Below, piece by piece: positions 6,258-10,115 of a stretch of 10,115 nucleotides of DNA. Numbering within the stretch: the first letter of the stretch is position 1; each line of letters begins with the position of its first letter. The notes beneath the pieces are model-generated. The model saw only the letters and a program-made list of their open reading frames with translations. It ran no database searches and was not told where the DNA came from. The translations under genes were made by a program, and so were the position numbers. Source of the stretch: Dehalococcoidia bacterium (GTDB taxonomy: Bacteria; Chloroflexota; Dehalococcoidia; Dehalococcoidales; RBG-16-60-22); NCBI GenBank assembly GCA_013202615.1, contig JABMRL010000060.1:1-10115 (forward strand), given 5' to 3'.

Positions 6258-7376
6258 CTAGCCAAGTACTTTGTGGTAACAGTCCAGGACTCGCTTTGCC
6301 ACGCTTTCCCAGCTATATTGCCGGGCGGTGACAATTCCCTTTTGGCCCATTTGCTGTCGCACGGCTTTATCATTAGCCAGGGACAGTAGCGCTTCAGCCA
6401 GCTTGGAAGCATTCTTCGGCGGCACAAGCAGCCCTTCAGCATCGTGGGTCAGCACGCTGGCGTACCCGGGTATATCCGAGGCAACTACTGGTGTGCCCAC
6501 CGCCATCGCTTCAATCAGGACGATGCCAAAGCTCTCCCAGCCAGTGGCCGGGCAGCAGACGATATCTGCGGTCTTATAATATCTGGGCAGGTCATCATAG
6601 GTGGCGAAGCCAATAAAAGTGACGTCTTCTATGCCGGCTCTAGCCGCCCGTTTTTCGTACTTTTTTCTGAGCCGTATACCCGGTCCAACGACGATGAGTC
6701 GCGATTCGGGGATGACACGTTTGACCTGCCGGTAGGCCTCGAGCAGGTAATCGAGGCCCTTACGTTTCTCCAGGCGCCCGACAAACATTATATTCAGCTT
6801 CCCGTCGAGATACTCCTCAAGCGGCTCGACATCGGGTCGGAAATGGTCCGTATCGACCCCATTGGGTATGATGTCGTATTCGTCAGGGAAGTACTTGTTT
6901 ACGAATTCCATAGCTGGTGTGGAGACGGCGATTTTATAGTCCAGTTTACGGAACCACTTCTTTAAAACCAATTTGCCCAAAGGCGTACCAAAGTTGTACC
7001 AGGGCCTGCCACCTGAAGCATGAAAGGTGCCCACAGTCGGAGTATTGGAAAGGCGCAGCACGGTGGTGCAGAGCATCGGCATCAGGGGTTCGTGGAGGTG
7101 GGCGATTTCGAATTTTTCACGTTCCAGTACAGTCTTTATCCGCGATGACAGCCACGGTGACAGGGTAATCCGGGCAACGGAGCCGCTGACCGGAATCGGC
7201 CTGGGCTTGCCGACCGGTATTAAACGCTCGCCCAGGGAAGAGACCGCCTTCGAGGCGGGGGCAATGATTTTCACCTCATGCCCCATTCTGGTCAGTTGCC
7301 CTTCCAGGTTGGCGATATGGTTACAAACACCCCCGGGGTAGGCGAAATCGTAGGGAGAGACCAAAGCTATTTTCAT
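6258..7376 (-). CDS. GT4-family glycosyltransferase, PimA-like
   Basis: This 372-residue GT-B retaining glycosyltransferase begins with the PimA-like pattern SPYDFAYPGGVCNH (7-20), where the glycine-rich loop binds the nucleotide sugar and acceptor phosphate. H119 in GTFHA, GRLEKRKG (200-207, with R201 and K206 for the donor diphosphate) and the EX7E motif E281-E289 in WESFGIVLIEAM are all present. No signal peptide or membrane helix is evident; such enzymes sit on the inner membrane face by amphipathic contact. The relatives include phosphatidylinositol mannosyltransferase, but donor and acceptor cannot be read from sequence; a polyprenyl or glycerolipid acceptor is possible. The ATG lies 4 bases after the trehalose synthase/phosphatase stop and has no clear ribosome site of its own, so translation is probably coupled to that gene. 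Confidence 0.88.
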   Translation of the reverse strand: MKIALVSPYDFAYPGGVCNHIANLEGQLTRMGHEVKIIAPASKAVSSLGERLIPVGKPRPIPVSGSVARITLSPWLSSRIKTVLEREKFEIAHLHEPLMPMLCTTVLRLSNTPTVGTFHASGGRPWYNFGTPLGKLVLKKWFRKLDYKIAVSTPAMEFVNKYFPDEYDIIPNGVDTDHFRPDVEPLEEYLDGKLNIMFVGRLEKRKGLDYLLEAYRQVKRVIPESRLIVVGPGIRLRKKYEKRAARAGIEDVTFIGFATYDDLPRYYKTADIVCCPATGWESFGIVLIEAMAVGTPVVASDIPGYASVLTHDAEGLLVPPKNASKLAEALLSLANDKAVRQQMGQKGIVTARQYSWESVAKRVLDCYHKVLG

Positions 7377-7380
7377 ATTG

Positions 7381-9564
7381 CTATTTTACCATTAATTCCT
7401 TCAGCAGGGCACGTACATCATCCGGTGAATCGAGGCTGAATTTGGCCGCTGAAACGCCGGGTCTGACTTTGATGGACCAGGCACTTGCCGGCAGGGCCTG
7501 GAACAGGTCTTCGTCAGTAACATCATCACCGATGGCGAGAACGAAGCCCCAGTTCTGCCTGGAAAGCCACTGCTGCGCGGTCGAACCTTTATTCAGGCTG
7601 GCATTTTTCACCTCAACCACCTTGCTTCCCTCCAGCACTTTCAGATTGGAATTGGCCGTCAAATTGAGAAGGTCGTTCACTATCTCCCTGATATGCCGCT
7701 CGGTTATTCTCGGGTCGGCATTACGGTAATGCCATGCCATGGAGTAGTCCTTTTCCTCAATAAGCGACCCTGCAATCCGGTCCACCGCCAGCTTCAGGAT
7801 AAAGCGAACCTCATCTTTCCATTTATCCGAAAGGCCAGCCATCATCTCCCAGTCGCCGCCTTTGGCTTTCATCCATACGCCGTGCTCCGCCACCATAGCC
7901 ATCTTCAGGCTGCCAAACCACTGCTCCAGCGTGTTTTTATCACGTCCGCTGATGAGCACGACCTCAGTCCTGACATCGTTATCCAGCTCTGCCAGCAGCT
8001 TCAGCAGCTCCGCGTCTGGTTTCGCCTCTTCCGGCGTTTTGGCGAAAGGCACCAGCGTACCATCGTAGTCCAGCAGCAGCAGCCGCTTCTGTGCCTTCTG
8101 GAACTGACCGGATAGTTCATTCTTCGCCGTATCGGGCATCGGTTCCGGTACATTGCCAAGCTCAATCTTTTCCGCCTCATACAGCTTATCAATGAAGTCT
8201 TTGGCCCATCGGCTGATGTCATAAAGTTTGATGCGCTCCTGCATTGCCCGGTTGCGCTCAATCTGTTCTTTTTCCGGCATCGCCAGGGCATCGGCAAAAG
8301 CCTGCGCGATTTCCTCGATGTTATTCGGGTTGATGATGATGGCGTCTCCCAGTTCACGGGCGGCGCCAGTCATTTCACTGAGGATTAGAACGCCCTTACC
8401 GTCTATTTTGGTGGCCAGGTATTCCTTCGCCACGAGGTTCATCCCGTCACGCAGCGGGGTGATGGGACATACATCCGCCATCTTGTAGAGGCCAAGTAGA
8501 GCGTGATAGGGGATAGGGCTGTACAGGTACTCGACAGGCACCCAGCCAATGGTGCCGAACCTGCCGTTTATGGTGCCCACCATCTCTTCTATCTGCTGCT
8601 TCAAATCGGCATATCGCTGTACCTTGATGCGAGAGGGACCTATGACAAGGATGAACACCACTTTCTCCCGATATTCAGGATGTTTTTCCAGAAAGAGGCC
8701 GTACGCTTCAAGTCGATTAGGGATACCTTTGCTGTAGTCCAGGCGGTCCACCGAAACAATCACTTTCCGGTCGCCCAGTTTCTCCTTGAATTTTTTTACC
8801 TCCGCATCCACTTCCGGACTCTTCGCAATACTGGAGTAGTGCTCGTAGCCGATGCCGATGGGGAAAACGTCCGCCTTGGACACGTGGTCGGGAGTCGTTA
8901 CCCAGCCCATGGAACCGCCATAGCCCAGCAGGTTTCGATTGCTGTCCAGGAAATTCCATACATAATCATGGGTATGAAAGCCGACCAGGTTGGCACCGAG
9001 CAACCCCTCCAGTATTTCCTGACGCCAGGGCAGCAGGCGGTAGACTTCGTAGGACGGGAATGGGATATGGAGGAAAAAGCCGATGGTTGCCTTCGGCAGG
9101 CGGTCCCGTATCAGCCTGGGCAGGAGCATGAAATGATAGTCCTGTACCCAGAAAATGTCATCTTTTTTGGCCACTTTAACGATGGCATCGGCAAAAATCT
9201 CATTGACCCGCTGATACGCCTGCCACAGGTTGGGGTCATATTCCACGAAGTGCGGGAAATAGTGAAAGAGAGGCCATATCGTCTGGTTACAGAACCCGAA
9301 GTAAAAATCGTCCACATCTTTTTCCGAGAGAAACACCGGATAGCACCGCTCCTCCGCCAGCTTGGCCTCAATCTCCTTCTCCTCACCTTTCTTAAGCTTC
9401 TCCTGTTCTATGCCCGGCCACCCAATCCAGAGACTGGGTCGTGATTTGTAGAAGGCCCCCAGTGCCGTCGCCAGGCCACCGAGACTGGGCTGAAAGTGCA
9501 ATTCACCGTCTTTTCGCTCAACATTCAGGGGCAAACGATTGGAAATAATAAGCAGTCTCGACAT
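7381..9564 (-). CDS. Bifunctional trehalose-6-phosphate synthase/phosphatase (OtsA-OtsB fusion)
   Basis: A single 727-residue chain joins two enzymes. Residues 1 to about 465 form a GT20 trehalose-6-phosphate synthase: SNRLP (8-12), SLGGLATAL (27-35), WVQDYH (139-144, D142), VDRLDYSKG (272-280, R274 and K279 for the donor diphosphate) and LRDGMNLVAKEY (371-382). After a linker, residues from about 490 form a HAD-type trehalose-6-phosphate phosphatase: DYDGT (499-503, nucleophile D499), SGRD (539-542), EHGVW (560-564) and GDDVTDED (679-686). It would turn UDP- or other NDP-glucose plus glucose-6-phosphate into trehalose, a stress protectant. The GT20 half resembles glucosylglycerol-phosphate synthase too, so that product remains possible. 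GGAGGAG lies 5 bases before the ATG. Confidence 0.93.
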   Translation of the reverse strand: MSRLLIISNRLPLNVERKDGELHFQPSLGGLATALGAFYKSRPSLWIGWPGIEQEKLKKGEEKEIEAKLAEERCYPVFLSEKDVDDFYFGFCNQTIWPLFHYFPHFVEYDPNLWQAYQRVNEIFADAIVKVAKKDDIFWVQDYHFMLLPRLIRDRLPKATIGFFLHIPFPSYEVYRLLPWRQEILEGLLGANLVGFHTHDYVWNFLDSNRNLLGYGGSMGWVTTPDHVSKADVFPIGIGYEHYSSIAKSPEVDAEVKKFKEKLGDRKVIVSVDRLDYSKGIPNRLEAYGLFLEKHPEYREKVVFILVIGPSRIKVQRYADLKQQIEEMVGTINGRFGTIGWVPVEYLYSPIPYHALLGLYKMADVCPITPLRDGMNLVAKEYLATKIDGKGVLILSEMTGAARELGDAIIINPNNIEEIAQAFADALAMPEKEQIERNRAMQERIKLYDISRWAKDFIDKLYEAEKIELGNVPEPMPDTAKNELSGQFQKAQKRLLLLDYDGTLVPFAKTPEEAKPDAELLKLLAELDNDVRTEVVLISGRDKNTLEQWFGSLKMAMVAEHGVWMKAKGGDWEMMAGLSDKWKDEVRFILKLAVDRIAGSLIEEKDYSMAWHYRNADPRITERHIREIVNDLLNLTANSNLKVLEGSKVVEVKNASLNKGSTAQQWLSRQNWGFVLAIGDDVTDEDLFQALPASAWSIKVRPGVSAAKFSLDSPDDVRALLKELMVK

Positions 9565-9595
9565 AGGACTCCTCCATCGCGGCTTTAGTCAATTA

Positions 9596-9624
9596 TTAAT
9601 AGCATAATCCGACCAATTTTACAA
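9596..9624 (-). promoter_or_regulatory. Candidate promoter for the OtsA-OtsB/glycosyltransferase operon
   Basis: Read on the minus strand, TTGTAA (9624-9619) is followed after 17 bases by TATTAA (9601-9596). TGC directly before the -10 box makes it an extended -10. Transcription would start about 25 bases before the ribosome site and ATG at 9564. The two boxes each match four of six consensus bases. Confidence 0.4.
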
Positions 9625-9672
9625 CGGTAAGCTTGCCTGAAATATTTAAATTTTAATACCTCCTGGACAAGA

Positions 9673-9701
9673 TTGACATAATTAACGTTATGACTGAAAA
9701 T
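9673..9701 (+). promoter_or_regulatory. Candidate promoter for the ROK kinase
   Basis: A perfect -35 box TTGACA is at 9673-9678. The best -10 candidate with a 17-base spacer is GAAAAT (9696-9701), four of six matches. The leader would be about 60 bases and could fold CGGCG (9719-9723) against CGCCG (9735-9739). The -10 box is weak, so an activator may be involved. Confidence 0.4.
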
Positions 9702-9766
9702 TAAGAGAGTAAAGATACCGGCGGTCGCCTATATCGCCGAAGCAAAAGGGGAGCAGAGGAAAACCG

Positions 9767-10115
9767 ATGCCCGAAAATCCACTGGTGCTCAGCGTTGACC
9801 TGGGCGGCAGCAAGATACTGACCGCGGTGGTCAATAGCAAAGGTGATATACTGGCACGCGACCACAGTATCACGCCCGCGGCTAAAGGCCCTGAAGCGGT
9901 TATCCGAGCCATTCTGGAATCCACCCAGAGAGCTCTCAGCCAGGCTGGCATGACCACTGCTGAACTTGAGGCTGTTTGTCTCGGTGCTCCCGGCCTTTCC
10001 AACCCTAAAACAGGTGTCGTTTTTACTTCGCCGCATTTACCCGGATGGAAGGATGTCCCATTGAGAGATATCATCAGGGAAAAAACGGGCGTGGAAACCA
10101 TGCTAATCAATGATG
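9767..10115 (+). CDS. ROK-family sugar kinase (probable glucokinase), 5' part only
   Basis: The first 116 codons are present and the gene runs off the window end. The N-terminal ATP-phosphate loop is SVDLGGSKI (9-17), followed by LGAPGLSNPKTG (72-83), HLPGW (90-94) and LIND (113-116), which begins the ROK catalytic segment; D116 would be the catalytic base. Without an N-terminal helix-turn-helix it is a kinase rather than a NagC/XylR-type repressor. AGAGGA at 9755-9760 is the ribosome site 6 bases before the ATG, and the frame has a stop at 9710, leaving no earlier ATG. It is divergent from the trehalose gene. A glucokinase would feed glucose-6-phosphate to OtsA, but N-acetylmannosamine, fructose or other sugars are alternative substrates. 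Confidence 0.88.
   Translation, partial: MPENPLVLSVDLGGSKILTAVVNSKGDILARDHSITPAAKGPEAVIRAILESTQRALSQAGMTTAELEAVCLGAPGLSNPKTGVVFTSPHLPGWKDVPLRDIIREKTGVETMLIND

Noticed and set aside
6444..6965. Plus-strand open frame of 173 codons.
   Set aside because: It is antisense to the glycosyltransferase gene, whose catalytic motifs are clear, so this is a shadow frame.
8503..9444. A long plus-strand open frame of 313 codons.
   Set aside because: It is wholly antisense to the OtsA domain, which has all family motifs; the plus-strand product matches no known pattern and has no good ribosome site.
1..10115. CRISPR arrays, insertion sequences, defence genes or toxin-antitoxin pairs.
   Set aside because: I looked for regularly spaced repeats, terminal inverted repeats and transposase/nuclease motifs and saw none. 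Nearly all the sequence is explained by ordinary metabolic genes.

Overview
The window looks like a piece of the chromosome of an anaerobic bacterium. Genes carry good Shine-Dalgarno sites and sigma70-type promoters, base composition is moderately GC-rich, and central metabolism is represented by a four-subunit, ferredoxin-dependent 2-oxoacid oxidoreductase of the type shared by archaea and strict anaerobes. My best guess is Chloroflexota, class Dehalococcoidia, from the gene mix (four-subunit POR, stand-alone FMN glutamate-synthase-like protein, PimA-like glycosyltransferase). That is recollection of gene content, not a search result.

Layout. Positions 1-255 hold no convincing gene, but contain a dyad (69-95) and a promoter (218-247). 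tRNA-Arg(CCG) at 256-328 lies 24 nt before a tight operon porC-porD-porA-porB (gamma, delta, alpha, beta; 353-3362), and no terminator separates them. tRNA-Pro(TGG) with an encoded CCA follows at 3389-3466. The spacer 3467-3726 carries a protein-like but startless reading frame on the minus strand that runs into the 3' end of this tRNA, then two overlapping promoters and a long stem just before hisF (3727-4497). hisF is followed 24 nt later by an FMN-dependent glutamate-synthase-like gene (4522-6111), which ends at a rho-independent terminator (6129-6166).

On the minus strand, read from 9564 down to 6258, is a two-gene operon: a fused trehalose-6-phosphate synthase/phosphatase (OtsA-OtsB in one chain) and a GT4-family, PimA-like glycosyltransferase. 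Divergent from it, across a 202-bp promoter region, a ROK-family sugar kinase begins at 9767 and runs off the window end.

How the genes fit together. POR links pyruvate and acetyl-CoA through reduced ferredoxin; in autotrophic or acetate-using anaerobes it can run toward pyruvate synthesis. HisF and the GltB-like protein belong to ammonia/glutamate-linked nitrogen metabolism, although neither a hisH nor a gltD partner is visible here. The ROK kinase could supply glucose-6-phosphate for the OtsA domain, which would make the right end a sugar/compatible-solute locus. I see no defence system, CRISPR array, insertion sequence or complete mobile element. The least explained items are the minus-strand coding-like remnant beside tRNA-Pro, the hisF leader stem, and the N-terminal cysteine cluster of the GltB-like protein.
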